Origin: Chitinophaga sp. YR573
Lineage (GTDB): Bacteria; Bacteroidota; Bacteroidia; Chitinophagales; Chitinophagaceae
Length of the DNA: 64,000 bases
Assembly: GCF_900110995.1 (NCBI RefSeq)
Contig: NZ_FOJF01000003.1
Location: forward strand, 186,001-250,000
Direction: 5' to 3'
Shown here in pieces: positions 18,889 to 27,133 of the stretch (positions within the stretch are counted from its first letter, which is position 1; every line of letters begins with the position of its first letter). Made by a program: the position numbers and the translations under genes. The notes beneath the pieces were generated by a model that saw only the letters and a program-made list of their open reading frames with translations, made no database searches and was not told the origin of the DNA.

Positions 18889-20142
18889 CTATGCTGGAAT
18901 AGTAAAATAAAATTGACTGCCTTTTCCGGGGGCCGATTCCACCCAGATTTTTCCATTATGCAGTGTTACGATTTTCTTGCAATGTGCAAGACCAATACCA
19001 GTGCCTTCGTACAACTGTTTACTATGCAGTCGCTGGAAGATCTCAAAGATTTTTTCTTTGTAACGGTCTTCCATTCCTATGCCATTATCACAGCATGAGA
19101 AAAGCCATCCATCATCAATTTTACAAGCTGAAATATGGATTCTGGGTGATTGATCTGGTTTTTTAAACTTGATAGCGTTACTGAGCAGGTTCTGAAACAG
19201 TAGTTTCAGTTCTACAGGATACGCATTTAATATGGGAAGATCTTTCACTGTCACTCTTGCTTTACTCTCTTCTATCGCCTTGCGGAGGTCGGCTTTTACG
19301 GCTTCTATTACTTCATTACAATCCACCTTTTCCGGCACTCTTTCTTTTCCTATACGGGAATGGTCGAGCAAAGCGATAATCAGTTGACTCATACGGTTGG
19401 ATGATTGGGTAATGAACCGCAGGTATTTGTCGGCCTTTTCATCCAGCTGTCCGGTATATTCTTCTGCCAGTATTTCAACAAGACTGGTAATAGAGCGTAA
19501 TGGTTCCTGCAGATCATGGGAAGCGATATAGGTGAATTGCTCCAGCTCCATATTTCTGAGTTCCAGTTGTTCAATGTATAAACGCCTGTTTTCTTCTGCC
19601 AGTTTTTTCTCCGTCAGATCATGTGTGATCTTTATAAATCCGCTGATAACACCTTCTTCATTATGTATAGGAGTGATGGCCACGGTACCCCAGAAAGTAG
19701 TGCCATCTTTACGTACGCGCCAGCCCCGGTGTTCTACGCGTCCTTCTTTGATAGCAATGGATATCAGTTTTTCCGGTAGAAATTCCTGTCTGTCTTTTTC
19801 TGTGTAGAATAATCTGAAGTTCCTGCCAAGTATTTCGCTGGCCGTATATCCTTTAATCATTTCGGCGCCTTTGTTCCAGTTGAGGATATTGCCATCGATG
19901 TCCAGCATCAGTATGGCATAATCCTTTACTTCTGCTACCATGTTATTGTAGCGCTGCCGGGATGTTAACAGTTGTTGTTCTGCTGCTTTTAGTGAAAGTT
20001 CTGCTTCTTCCAGTTTTCTACCGAGAATATGAATCCCTGTAGCCAATTCCATCTCATTGGTTACTTGCTGATGCTCTGTGTTGACATATTGTTGCACTAT
20101 TTCCAATAACTCTTTACGGTTGGCCGTATCCCCGTATTCCAT
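18889..20142 (-). CDS. PAS-domain sensor histidine kinase
   Basis: The order is an N-terminal coiled coil, a PAS domain (DYAILMLDIDGNILNWNKGA, EILGRNFRLFY, GFIKITHDLTEKK), a HisKA dimerisation helix with the H-box SHDLQEPLRS, and a HATPase_c domain with N-box QNLLSNAIKF, CCDNGIGM and GTGIGLAHCKKI. The start used here, at 20142, gives 417 residues and a soluble kinase. A start at 20220 would add a hydrophobic segment (VVVTVFLFTYLVL) and give a membrane-anchored kinase; the frame is even open to 20304. I chose 20142 because a terminator-like hairpin with a T-run lies between the two starts. It would phosphorylate the response regulator encoded six bases downstream. Confidence 0.88.
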   Translation of the reverse strand: MEYGDTANRKELLEIVQQYVNTEHQQVTNEMELATGIHILGRKLEEAELSLKAAEQQLLTSRQRYNNMVAEVKDYAILMLDIDGNILNWNKGAEMIKGYTASEILGRNFRLFYTEKDRQEFLPEKLISIAIKEGRVEHRGWRVRKDGTTFWGTVAITPIHNEEGVISGFIKITHDLTEKKLAEENRRLYIEQLELRNMELEQFTYIASHDLQEPLRSITSLVEILAEEYTGQLDEKADKYLRFITQSSNRMSQLIIALLDHSRIGKERVPEKVDCNEVIEAVKADLRKAIEESKARVTVKDLPILNAYPVELKLLFQNLLSNAIKFKKPDQSPRIHISACKIDDGWLFSCCDNGIGMEDRYKEKIFEIFQRLHSKQLYEGTGIGLAHCKKIVTLHNGKIWVESAPGKGSQFYFTIPA

Positions 20143-20179
20143 ACACCGCTGTTTAATTTTCAAAACCAGGTAGGTAAAC

Positions 20180-20215
20180 AAAAAAACGGTTACAACCACA
20201 AATGGGTTGTAACCG
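20180..20215 (-). terminator. Terminator-like hairpin in the kinase leader
   Basis: On the minus strand an 11-bp perfect stem, CGGTTACAACC and GGTTGTAACCG, encloses a seven-base loop and is followed directly by seven T. It sits 38 bases upstream of the kinase start at 20142. It may be a leader attenuator for the kinase transcript or a stop for readthrough from the right. If translation starts at 20220 the same bases are coding, so the two readings compete. Confidence 0.55.
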
Positions 20216-20534
20216 GGCATTCTTGAATTACCACTCTTCTGGGGGGATGTATAAATCAAAAAGTTTACAAAACTGCAAAACGAAATGTACTTTCTTATTT
20301 GCAATAGGTATAGGTATAAACATATTACGATTGTTCGTTTTCTTACTTGAAAACAAGGCAGTCACTAATTATTTTATTGTTCTAATTTGCTGATTATAAA
20401 TGCTTATTGTCCCTTGTGTCTATACTTTAACAGATATAGATAATTTATAATAACCTATGTATATACGTAAGCGGGTTTCTTCCGGATTTTGAAAAGGGAA
20501 AAAAAGTAGGGATTTTTTTTGAGATATTTGTGTG

Positions 20535-20762
20535 ATGGAATTAGCACAACCCGATCCTGAGATCTTCAAACAACTGGTTACCATGAAAATGCCTTTTGGC
20601 AAGTATAAGGATGTACTGCTCTGCGACCTGCCGGTGTCTTACCTGGAATGGTTTCAGCGGAAAGGTATGCCACAGGGTAAACTGGGTATGTTATTGAATA
20701 CGATATATGAGATTAAGATAAACGGGCTTACCGGCCTGTTGACGCCTTTAAAAGGGAAATAA
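20535..20762 (+). CDS. DUF3820 family small protein
   Basis: A 75-residue cytoplasmic protein. It carries the family pattern MPFGKYKDVLLCDLPVSYLEW, then RKGMPQGKLGMLLNTIYEIK and NGLTGLLTPLKG. DUF3820 proteins are small and of unknown molecular role; a distant link to nuclease-associated domains has been proposed for the group but is not shown here. ATG at 20535 is used; a GTG codon lies just before it. It is convergent with fabF, with the second hairpin element between their ends. Confidence 0.85.
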   Translation: MELAQPDPEIFKQLVTMKMPFGKYKDVLLCDLPVSYLEWFQRKGMPQGKLGMLLNTIYEIKINGLTGLLTPLKGK

Positions 20763-20784
20763 AGCAAAAACTATTAATCAATTT

Positions 20785-20943
20785 GGCTCCGTCAGGAGCC
20801 CCGTATTTGTAGCAAATATTATATAAAATAAAAAAGACTCCGTTAGGAGTCCCCTATTTATAAGAATTTAATAGGGGACTCCTAACGGAGTCTGGGTTTG
20901 ATAACTTATCGTATACTACAAACACGCCGCTCCTAACGGAGCT
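20785..20943. repeat. REP-like nested hairpin element, copy 2
   Basis: The layout matches copy 1 at 13334-13489. The outer arms are 20785-20812 and 20916-20943 (23 of 28 complementary). The inner arms are 20836-20858 and 20870-20892 (23 of 23). The small stems GGCTCC/GGAGCC and GACTCC/GGAGTC are conserved, while loops and spacers differ. It again fills a convergent gap, ending seven bases before the fabF stop codon, so it could act as a two-way terminator. Confidence 0.85.
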
Positions 20944-20950
20944 TTAATTA

Positions 20951-22210
20951 TCAGTTTACTTCTCTGAACAGCACAATGCCATTATGCCCGCCAAACCCGA
21001 AGGTATTGCTCATGGCCACACGCACTTTCTTCTCTATGGCTTTTCCTAATACGATAGGCATCGTAGCCGGAATCGCCTTATCCAGTTCTGTAGTATTAAT
21101 AGTAGGAGGTATGATGCCGTGTTTGATACTTAAGACAGCGGCAATCGCTTCTATCGCACCGGCAGCTCCTAACAGGTGACCTGTCATGGATTTGGTAGCG
21201 CTGATAGACAAATGCTTAGGATCTTCCCCGAACAATTTAGTAATAGCAGCTATCTCGCTCAGATCGCCTACCGGGGTGGAAGTAGCGTGACCATTCAGGT
21301 AATCAACATCTTCCGGTTTCAGTCCTGCTTCGCCTAATGCATTCTGCATAGCCCTTAAAGCACCCAGTCCTTCAGGATGAGTAGCTGTCATATGATAAGC
21401 ATCAGCCGTCATGGAAGCGCCTACTACTTCCGCATAGATATGTGCACCTCTGGCGATAGCGTGTTCGTATTCTTCCAGCACCAGCGCACCGGCACCTTCT
21501 CCCATGATAAAACCATCCCTGGTCACATCAAATGGTCTGGACGCAGTAGCCGGATCATCATTCCTGGAAGACATGGCCTTCATAGCACAGAAACCGCCGA
21601 TAGAAGCCTCTGTTACAGGAGCCTCAGATCCACCGGTGATAATCACCTTTGCTTTTCCCAGACGGATATAGTTCAATGCGTCCATAATGGCCGTATTGGA
21701 AGTTGCACAGGCAGAAACGGTGGTGTAGTTGATACCCATCAGTCCAAAACGGATGGAGATCATACCGGAAGCCATATTGGTAATGAACTTTGGTACGAAG
21801 AAAGGATTGAAGCGGGGATTAAATCCGCCCAATGTATATTCTTTTACCTGTTCTTCGAAGGTTTGCATGCCACCCTGACCGGAACCCCATATCACCCCTG
21901 TATCAAAAGGGTCCATCTTGGAGAAATCCAGTTTAGCATCATCTACAGCCTGTTGAGCCGCGATCAGTGCATATTGTGTAAACGGATCGGTTTTGCGGAT
22001 ATCGTTTCTGTCCAGCCATGCGGTTGGATCATAATCTTTTAATTCACAGGCAAATTGTGTTCTGAAACGTTCAGGATTAAACCTGGTGATACGGGCAGCC
22101 CCACTAATACCGGTTGTAAGATTATTCCAGTAGTCAGCGACGTTGTTGCCTATGGGGGTAAGTGCTCCTAAACCGGTTATTACTGCTCGTTTTAACGTGT
22201 ATGTTTCCAT
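20951..22210 (-). CDS. fabF: 3-oxoacyl-[acyl-carrier-protein] synthase II
   Basis: A 419-residue condensing enzyme that elongates acyl-ACP with malonyl-ACP in fatty acid or related synthesis in the cytoplasm. The catalytic triad is visible: Cys168 in TVSACATSNTA, His308 in LNGHATSTPVGD and His345 in KSMTGHLLGAAGA, with Lys340. The length fits FabF. It starts 16 bases after a TetR-family regulator gene on the same strand, so the two are probably co-transcribed. There is no acyl carrier protein gene next to it, which suggests this is a second, regulated copy rather than the housekeeping fabF. That last point is an inference. Confidence 0.95.
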   Translation of the reverse strand: METYTLKRAVITGLGALTPIGNNVADYWNNLTTGISGAARITRFNPERFRTQFACELKDYDPTAWLDRNDIRKTDPFTQYALIAAQQAVDDAKLDFSKMDPFDTGVIWGSGQGGMQTFEEQVKEYTLGGFNPRFNPFFVPKFITNMASGMISIRFGLMGINYTTVSACATSNTAIMDALNYIRLGKAKVIITGGSEAPVTEASIGGFCAMKAMSSRNDDPATASRPFDVTRDGFIMGEGAGALVLEEYEHAIARGAHIYAEVVGASMTADAYHMTATHPEGLGALRAMQNALGEAGLKPEDVDYLNGHATSTPVGDLSEIAAITKLFGEDPKHLSISATKSMTGHLLGAAGAIEAIAAVLSIKHGIIPPTINTTELDKAIPATMPIVLGKAIEKKVRVAMSNTFGFGGHNGIVLFREVN

Positions 22211-22226
22211 TGATTCTATATAATAT

Positions 22227-22778
22227 TTATAAAAGGTCTTTTAATAATTGATTACTTATCTTTTCAAATACTTCTTTTCCCGTTACCCTGGCTAAAAGCA
22301 GGGATGAAATCATGTTGGATACCACCAGTAAAGCCCGGTTGTATGCATCTCCTTCAAAATGAAAGAGTTGCTTTTTGCGCCCGTTTTCCAGGCACAAAGT
22401 GACCCATTCCAGCACATCTTCACTCATATGCTGCACTTTTTCCTGCATTGCTGCCGATAAAGTTTCATAATCGGGGGAAAGAGAGCCCATCAGGCATATA
22501 TAACCCTGCTTACTTCGTTGATAAAACACATCAAAAAAGAATTGCAGCTGTTCATTTTCCGGAAAAGTAGCCCAATATAGCTTATTGATTGCCAATTTTT
22601 CTATTTCCTGGTTAATAACAGCAATTCCCAGGTCGGTTTTTGATGGAAAATAGTAATGTACAGCAGCATTCTTAATCTCCAGGGGATCAGAGATATCCTT
22701 GTAACTGAAAGCATTAAACCCCCTGGTCCTGATCAGGCGGTCAGCCAGCTCAATAATTCTTTCTTTTGTATCCTGCAT
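22227..22778 (-). CDS. TetR/AcrR family transcriptional regulator
   Basis: A 183-residue repressor-type protein. The N-terminal helix-turn-helix reads TKERIIELADRLIRTRGFNA, FSYKDISDPLEIKNAAVHYY and FPSKTDLGIAVI, as in the TetR family. The C-terminal half is a helical ligand-binding and dimerisation region (FFFDVFYQRSKQGYICLMGSL). The ligand is unknown; in this setting acyl-CoA or another lipid is a reasonable guess. It precedes fabF by 16 bases. A palindrome at 22794-22815, 16 bases upstream of its start and between it and the divergent DinB gene, is the likely operator, so autoregulation is expected. Confidence 0.92.
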   Translation of the reverse strand: MQDTKERIIELADRLIRTRGFNAFSYKDISDPLEIKNAAVHYYFPSKTDLGIAVINQEIEKLAINKLYWATFPENEQLQFFFDVFYQRSKQGYICLMGSLSPDYETLSAAMQEKVQHMSEDVLEWVTLCLENGRKKQLFHFEGDAYNRALLVVSNMISSLLLARVTGKEVFEKISNQLLKDLL

Positions 22779-22793
22779 ATATAAAGGGCAAAT

Positions 22794-22815
22794 TTACTTA
22801 CTTGTAGGTAAGTAA
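22794..22815. promoter_or_regulatory. Palindromic operator, probably for the TetR regulator
   Basis: The half-sites TTACTTAC (22794-22801) and GTAAGTAA (22808-22815) are perfect inverted repeats with a six-base spacer. This is the usual size for a TetR-family operator. It lies between the regulator gene and the divergent DinB-fold gene and could control both directions. Confidence 0.75.
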
Positions 22816-22869
22816 GCAAATTAAATTCCATTGGCACCTTTCTTGAGCGTGGTAGGAAAAAAAATCGCC

Positions 22870-23349
22870 ATGTCAAAGAATACCAAGGAACTGGTAAAAT
22901 CACTGAAGGAATTACTGACCGGAGGGCATGCACATGCTACCTTCGATGATGCGATAAAAGGACTGCCTGCCAAATTACGTGGCGTAATACCGGAAGGGAT
23001 GCCATACAGCATCTGGCAACTGGTAGATCATATCCGTATTACCCAGTGGGATATCCTGGAGTTTTCCCGTGATCCCAAACATACATCACCTTCCTGGCCG
23101 GAAGGATACTGGTCTGAGAACCCTGAGCCACCGGATGAAACTGCCTGGAAACATGCTATTGATCAGATTAAAAAAGATACTAAAGCATTTATTCATTTAC
23201 TGGAAGCACCGGATGCAGATTTATTCACGCCTTTTCCGTATGGGGATGGTCAGCATTTGCTGAGGGAAGCCTTACTAATAGGAGATCATACCAGTTATCA
23301 TACAGGGGAGATCATTGTGGTAAGAAGATTGTTAGGTGCCTGGAAATAA
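22870..23349 (+). CDS. DinB-fold protein (possible thiol-dependent transferase)
   Basis: A 159-residue four-helix-bundle protein of the DinB superfamily. Predicted metal ligands are the His in QLVDHIRITQWD and the two His in GDHTSYHTGEI. Members include thiol S-transferases that use bacillithiol or mycothiol and the N-terminal domain of EgtB. ATG at 22870 is chosen; upstream in-frame codons have no ATG. It is divergent from the TetR gene across a shared operator and convergent with egtD across a two-way terminator. A thiol-linked detoxification role regulated by the TetR protein is plausible but is an inference. Confidence 0.85.
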   Translation: MSKNTKELVKSLKELLTGGHAHATFDDAIKGLPAKLRGVIPEGMPYSIWQLVDHIRITQWDILEFSRDPKHTSPSWPEGYWSENPEPPDETAWKHAIDQIKKDTKAFIHLLEAPDADLFTPFPYGDGQHLLREALLIGDHTSYHTGEIIVVRRLLGAWK

Positions 23350-23350
23350 C

Positions 23351-23382
23351 AAAAAAGCCTCTTTGTGAAAAGAGGCTTTTTT
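23351..23382. terminator. Bidirectional terminator between the DinB gene and egtD
   Basis: AAAAAAGCCTCTTT and AAAGAGGCTTTTTT pair perfectly over 14 bp around a GTGA loop. Both strands end the stem in a run of six T, so it can stop transcripts from either side. It starts one base after the DinB stop and ends two bases before the egtD stop. Confidence 0.92.
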
Positions 23383-23384
23383 AA

Positions 23385-24386
23385 TTAGCTGCATAACCAC
23401 ACACAATCCACAAACCATTTCTTCTCATCAAAGAAATTAGAGACTGGTTTAAAACCTGTCTGTATCGCCAGTGTTTCTGTTTCTGCCAGACTATATTTCT
23501 GAGAGATCTCCATATAAATGGGTTCATGTACGGCGAAGTCGAAAGTATGTGTACCGATATGTACCTGCTGATTTTCCAGGCTTACCAGGTAACTTTTACA
23601 AGCGCCTGTTCCGGGATCGTAAGTAGGGTAGTGGTCGAATTTACTGATGTCGAAATCTGCTCCTAACTCCTTATTCATCCTATGTAACAGATTCAGATTG
23701 AAATTGCGTGTAATGCCTTCTGAATCATTATATGCATTCAATATTATCTGCGGATGTTTCTTTAAATCAAAACCTGTTAACAGGATATCTCCTGGTTGCA
23801 GATAATTGCGCAGCTGCCTGCAGAATTTCTTTGTTTCAGCTGGCGTAAAGTTACCGATATTGCCGCCCATACACAGTACCAGCTTACTTTTGGAAGAGAG
23901 TATATTAGCCTGGTGCAGCATCTCGAAATATTCACCATTTAATCCATGTAATTGCAGGGACGGTAATTTCTCCGGCAAGGATTTTTCCAGTTGATGAATA
24001 ACGTTAGCGGATATATCAACAGGATAATAAGTGAAGTCGGGATCAATCTGTAACAACTGTTCTAACAGGTGTATTGATTTGGTAGCATCACCGGCGCCCA
24101 GCTCCACCACATCAAACTGACGGCCGTAAGACTGCACAAGCTCCATGATCTGAGCAGACTGCTCACGTAATATTTCCATCTCACAATTAGTTGGATAATA
24201 TTCATGGCAATTCATGATCTGCTGAAAGAGAGCATCTCCTTTAGCATCATAAAAATATTTTGAATCGAGATACTTGTTGGTAGCTGTAAGACCGCGTAAT
24301 ACATCCTGATAAAAAACTTCCTGTGGGTCCTGTAGCTCTACAACTCGCTTACATAATAACGGGTTCATTACGGTGGTGGTTGCCAT
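23385..24386 (-). CDS. egtD: L-histidine N-alpha-methyltransferase (ergothioneine synthesis)
   Basis: A 333-residue SAM-dependent enzyme that trimethylates histidine to hercynine, the first step of ergothioneine synthesis. It shows family-typical stretches: KYFYDAKGDALFQQI near residue 42, HEYYPTNCEMEIL, the SAM-binding VVELGAGDATKS near residue 92, MGGNIGNFTP and the C-terminal SQKYSLAE with KKWFVDCVW. Length and motifs agree with EgtD (Methyltransf_33). It is the last gene of a six-gene minus-strand cluster, starting 12 bases after egtB. A strong terminator follows. A start at Met7 cannot be excluded. Confidence 0.94.
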   Translation of the reverse strand: MATTTVMNPLLCKRVVELQDPQEVFYQDVLRGLTATNKYLDSKYFYDAKGDALFQQIMNCHEYYPTNCEMEILREQSAQIMELVQSYGRQFDVVELGAGDATKSIHLLEQLLQIDPDFTYYPVDISANVIHQLEKSLPEKLPSLQLHGLNGEYFEMLHQANILSSKSKLVLCMGGNIGNFTPAETKKFCRQLRNYLQPGDILLTGFDLKKHPQIILNAYNDSEGITRNFNLNLLHRMNKELGADFDISKFDHYPTYDPGTGACKSYLVSLENQQVHIGTHTFDFAVHEPIYMEISQKYSLAETETLAIQTGFKPVSNFFDEKKWFVDCVWLCS

Positions 24387-24398
24387 AACAATTTTGTA

Positions 24399-25565
24399 TT
24401 AGATGAATAAGTTTTGTTTTGCCAGTCTGATACCGGTAAACTGCCATCTTAAAGAAGGATTGAAGAAGTTCCGGTAGGTGATACGGCTGTGATTTGGAGG
24501 AGTAACCTCTGAACCTCCACGCAGTACCATCTGACTGATCATAAATTTGCCATTATATTCTCCGATAGCACCAGGTGCTTTAGTAAAGCCGGGGTAGGGC
24601 AGGTAAGCGCTTTCCGTCCATTCCCATCGTTGTCCCCACGATAGTTTAGGGGCTGCTGCTTCCCATTCAAATTCTGTTGGCAGGCGCATTCCTTTCCAGG
24701 CGGCATAGGCAGCTGCTTCATAGTAACTGATATGACAAACAGGCGTTTCTGGTGTAACAGGTTGTAATCCCTGCCAGGTATAATGCTGCCATTTTCCATC
24801 CAGGTGATGCCAGTACAGTGGTGCTTTTACCTGGTTTGTTTTTACCCAGTCCCAGCCTTCTGCATGCCAGTGACGGAAGTCGCTGTAACCACCTGCTTCC
24901 ATGAAAGCAAGATATTCTGCGTTGGTCACCAGTTGTGTACTGATGGCATAATCCTGCAGATATACGGAATGCCTGGACAACTCATTATCAAAACAGAATC
25001 CTTCTCCTTCATGACCTATCTGGTAAATACCAGCCGGCATGATCAGGAAATCTTTATTTTTCTCTTCAATCTTATTTACCCCTGCTTTGCTTTTATCATA
25101 AGCTGGTAATAAAGGATTATGTCCGAGAATGTATTTGATATCTGTATATAATAATTCCTGATGTTGTTCTTCATGATTCAAGCCTAATACGATCAGTGTT
25201 TCCAGCTCTTTCGAAACAGGATTATCCAGCAAAAGATGCATGGCTTTATCCACGTATTCGCGGTAGCGCATCACATCTTCAACCGCCGGACGGCTAAGGT
25301 TACCACGGTCTGTACGTACTACGCGGGTACCTACGGATTCATAATAACTGTTGAATACAAAGTTGTAATCAGGATCAAATTCTGTATACCCCGGAAGATG
25401 AGGTTTTAGCAGAAAGGTTTCAAAGAACCAGGTAGTGTGTCCGAGATGCCATTTCGGCGGACTTACATCCACTATTGGCTGTACTACGTAATCTTCCGTT
25501 TTTAGTGGCGCGCATATATGAATGGAGCGCTTCCTTACTGTTTCAAAATTATTTTTCAGTTGCAT
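24399..25565 (-). CDS. egtB: Hercynine oxygenase (ergothioneine sulfoxide synthase)
   Basis: A 388-residue iron enzyme that joins hercynine with a thiol donor and oxygen to form the C-S bond of ergothioneine. The N-terminal DinB-like domain carries the iron ligands: a His of HLGHTTWFFET near residue 43 and the HEEQHQE motif (His131, His135, Glu137). The C-terminal formylglycine-enzyme-like domain has GMRLPTEFEWEAAA, WEWTESAYLPYPGF and the terminal RNFFNPSLRWQFTGIRLA. No egtA, egtC or egtE lies nearby, so cysteine may be the direct donor, as in some other EgtB types; that is inferred from gene content only. It lies 11 bases after the transporter fusion gene. Confidence 0.94.
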   Translation of the reverse strand: MQLKNNFETVRKRSIHICAPLKTEDYVVQPIVDVSPPKWHLGHTTWFFETFLLKPHLPGYTEFDPDYNFVFNSYYESVGTRVVRTDRGNLSRPAVEDVMRYREYVDKAMHLLLDNPVSKELETLIVLGLNHEEQHQELLYTDIKYILGHNPLLPAYDKSKAGVNKIEEKNKDFLIMPAGIYQIGHEGEGFCFDNELSRHSVYLQDYAISTQLVTNAEYLAFMEAGGYSDFRHWHAEGWDWVKTNQVKAPLYWHHLDGKWQHYTWQGLQPVTPETPVCHISYYEAAAYAAWKGMRLPTEFEWEAAAPKLSWGQRWEWTESAYLPYPGFTKAPGAIGEYNGKFMISQMVLRGGSEVTPPNHSRITYRNFFNPSLRWQFTGIRLAKQNLFI

Positions 25566-25576
25566 ATACCTGGTGG

Positions 25577-27133
25577 TTAGTGATGCACTAAATAGTTTTT
25601 AAGATCTGATATTGATGTGATATTCAATGTTGCGGCCTGTTGCCTGCGCATCATTAAGGCATATGTGTTATTAAACCCGATGGGTGCCAGCCATTTGATA
25701 TTAAATTTACGGGAGAATTCTTCAGCTACATAGTCATATACTTTTTGATTATCGGAGATAAGTGAATCTATAGTGGGCTGACTGGCCTGTAACAAGACCA
25801 ACAGGCCGGTGCCGGTATATTCCGGGTAAAGATCTATCTGACCGTTGGTAAGGGCTTCAAAAGCGATCTTTGTGCCCCCCAGGCCTGTTTTTGTGACAGC
25901 CTCTATGTCGGTATATCCATTCACAAGCATTTTGTACATGTTTGCCAGTATATATCCATCTCCGAATATTTTAGCCCCTATACGAATACTTCCTTTAGTT
26001 CCATGTTTTTCCGGCTGCCATAAATGGTTGGCTACCAGGAAATCTTTTGCTACTACTGCCGGGTCCTGTTTCAGGTAATCTACCCGGTAGTTGAGCTCCG
26101 TCATGATACTATCATTAATTATACCAGACAATTTATTCAGCACACTTGTCAGTTCCGGATACTTATCGAGTGTTTCCTGGCGTATAATCGGGGCGGCGTA
26201 ATAAGGGGGAAAGATGTGTTTATCATCTTTCAGTACTACCAGGTCATAAGCCTTCACACGCCCGTCTGTGCTGCTTCCGCTGATGACATCCAGTTTCTTT
26301 TCGTAAATGGCTTTGTACATGACCATGTCGCTGATAACGACGGTCCTGATATCTAATCCGTAGGTTTTTTTCAATCCCAGGTTACCGTCTTTTCTGCCCA
26401 TGAATTCCGGTGTAAATCCCGCCAGTAGCTTAGTTCCGAATGCGGCAGGCAATAAATAGAAAGCCGATAGCCCAACAAATAGAACAGGTAATATGTACAA
26501 GCCTTTTTTCGCTTTACGCAGGTTCAGCTTTTGGAGTAGAGACAATAACCAGTCGAAAATAATCGCCAATAAGGCAGCTGGTATCGCTCCTGCGAGTATC
26601 ATGTTGGTGTTGTTCAGGGCTATACCTCCAAAAATGAATTCGCCGAGGCCACCGGCGGCAATATATGCTGCCAATGTGGCTACGCCTACATTGATAACGG
26701 TAGCGGTACGGATGCCTGCCAACAGCACCGGCATGGCTAATGGCAGCTGTACTTTATACAGGAGCTGGCGTTTGCTCATACCCATGCCTATGGCAGCGTC
26801 TGTCACGGTAGGGTCCACCTGTTGAATGCCTGTGTAGGTATTGCGGATAATTGGTAACAATGCGTAGAGGAACAGCGCAACAATGGCAGGTTGTGCGCCT
26901 ATGCCAAGCAGGGGTATCATAAAACCGAGCAGGGCGATACTGGGGATGGTTTGCAATATCCCGGCTATTCCGAGTATTGTGCCTGCCAGTTTTTGTTTGC
27001 GGGTGATGAGGATACCTAATGGTAAACCAATCAGTACTGCCAGTAGTAATGAGATAAATGTAAGGCCGATATGCTGCAGTGTTTGTTCCAGCAATTTACC
27101 TGATTGCTGTTGTACAAAGTCAAAAAAGCCCAT
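25577..27133 (-). CDS. ABC transporter permease fused to a circularly permuted betaine/ergothioneine-type binding domain
   Basis: A 518-residue membrane protein. Residues 1-200 are a BPD-type permease with several membrane helices (GLGEFIFGGIALNNTNMILAG is its conserved end region). A further helix at about 212-230 leads to the external binding domain. In normal OpuC/EgtU-type binding domains the IGSKNFTE and PEYTGTG part comes first, and the EFLGREDG, STDGR and FPPYYAAP part second. Here the order is reversed: TPEFMGRKDG (241-250), SSTDGR, FPPYYAAP (308-315), then RIGAKIFGDGYIL (384-396), GLGGTKIAFEAL and LYPEYTGTGLL, ending at SISDLKNYL. Fused permease-binding proteins of this type include EgtU, the ergothioneine importer. 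The 5' end overlaps the ATPase gene by 14 bases, and egtB starts 11 bases downstream. Confidence 0.9.
   Translation of the reverse strand: MGFFDFVQQQSGKLLEQTLQHIGLTFISLLLAVLIGLPLGILITRKQKLAGTILGIAGILQTIPSIALLGFMIPLLGIGAQPAIVALFLYALLPIIRNTYTGIQQVDPTVTDAAIGMGMSKRQLLYKVQLPLAMPVLLAGIRTATVINVGVATLAAYIAAGGLGEFIFGGIALNNTNMILAGAIPAALLAIIFDWLLSLLQKLNLRKAKKGLYILPVLFVGLSAFYLLPAAFGTKLLAGFTPEFMGRKDGNLGLKKTYGLDIRTVVISDMVMYKAIYEKKLDVISGSSTDGRVKAYDLVVLKDDKHIFPPYYAAPIIRQETLDKYPELTSVLNKLSGIINDSIMTELNYRVDYLKQDPAVVAKDFLVANHLWQPEKHGTKGSIRIGAKIFGDGYILANMYKMLVNGYTDIEAVTKTGLGGTKIAFEALTNGQIDLYPEYTGTGLLVLLQASQPTIDSLISDNQKVYDYVAEEFSRKFNIKWLAPIGFNNTYALMMRRQQAATLNITSISDLKNYLVHH

Noticed and set aside
21377-22042. 221-codon open frame on the plus strand inside fabF
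   Set aside because: It is antisense to a complete fabF with all catalytic residues and shows no protein pattern of its own.
25577-27133. Frameshift or assembly error as the cause of the reversed binding-domain order
   Set aside because: The frame is continuous, both halves are complete, and the cut falls at a lobe boundary; an independent check of reads would still be useful.
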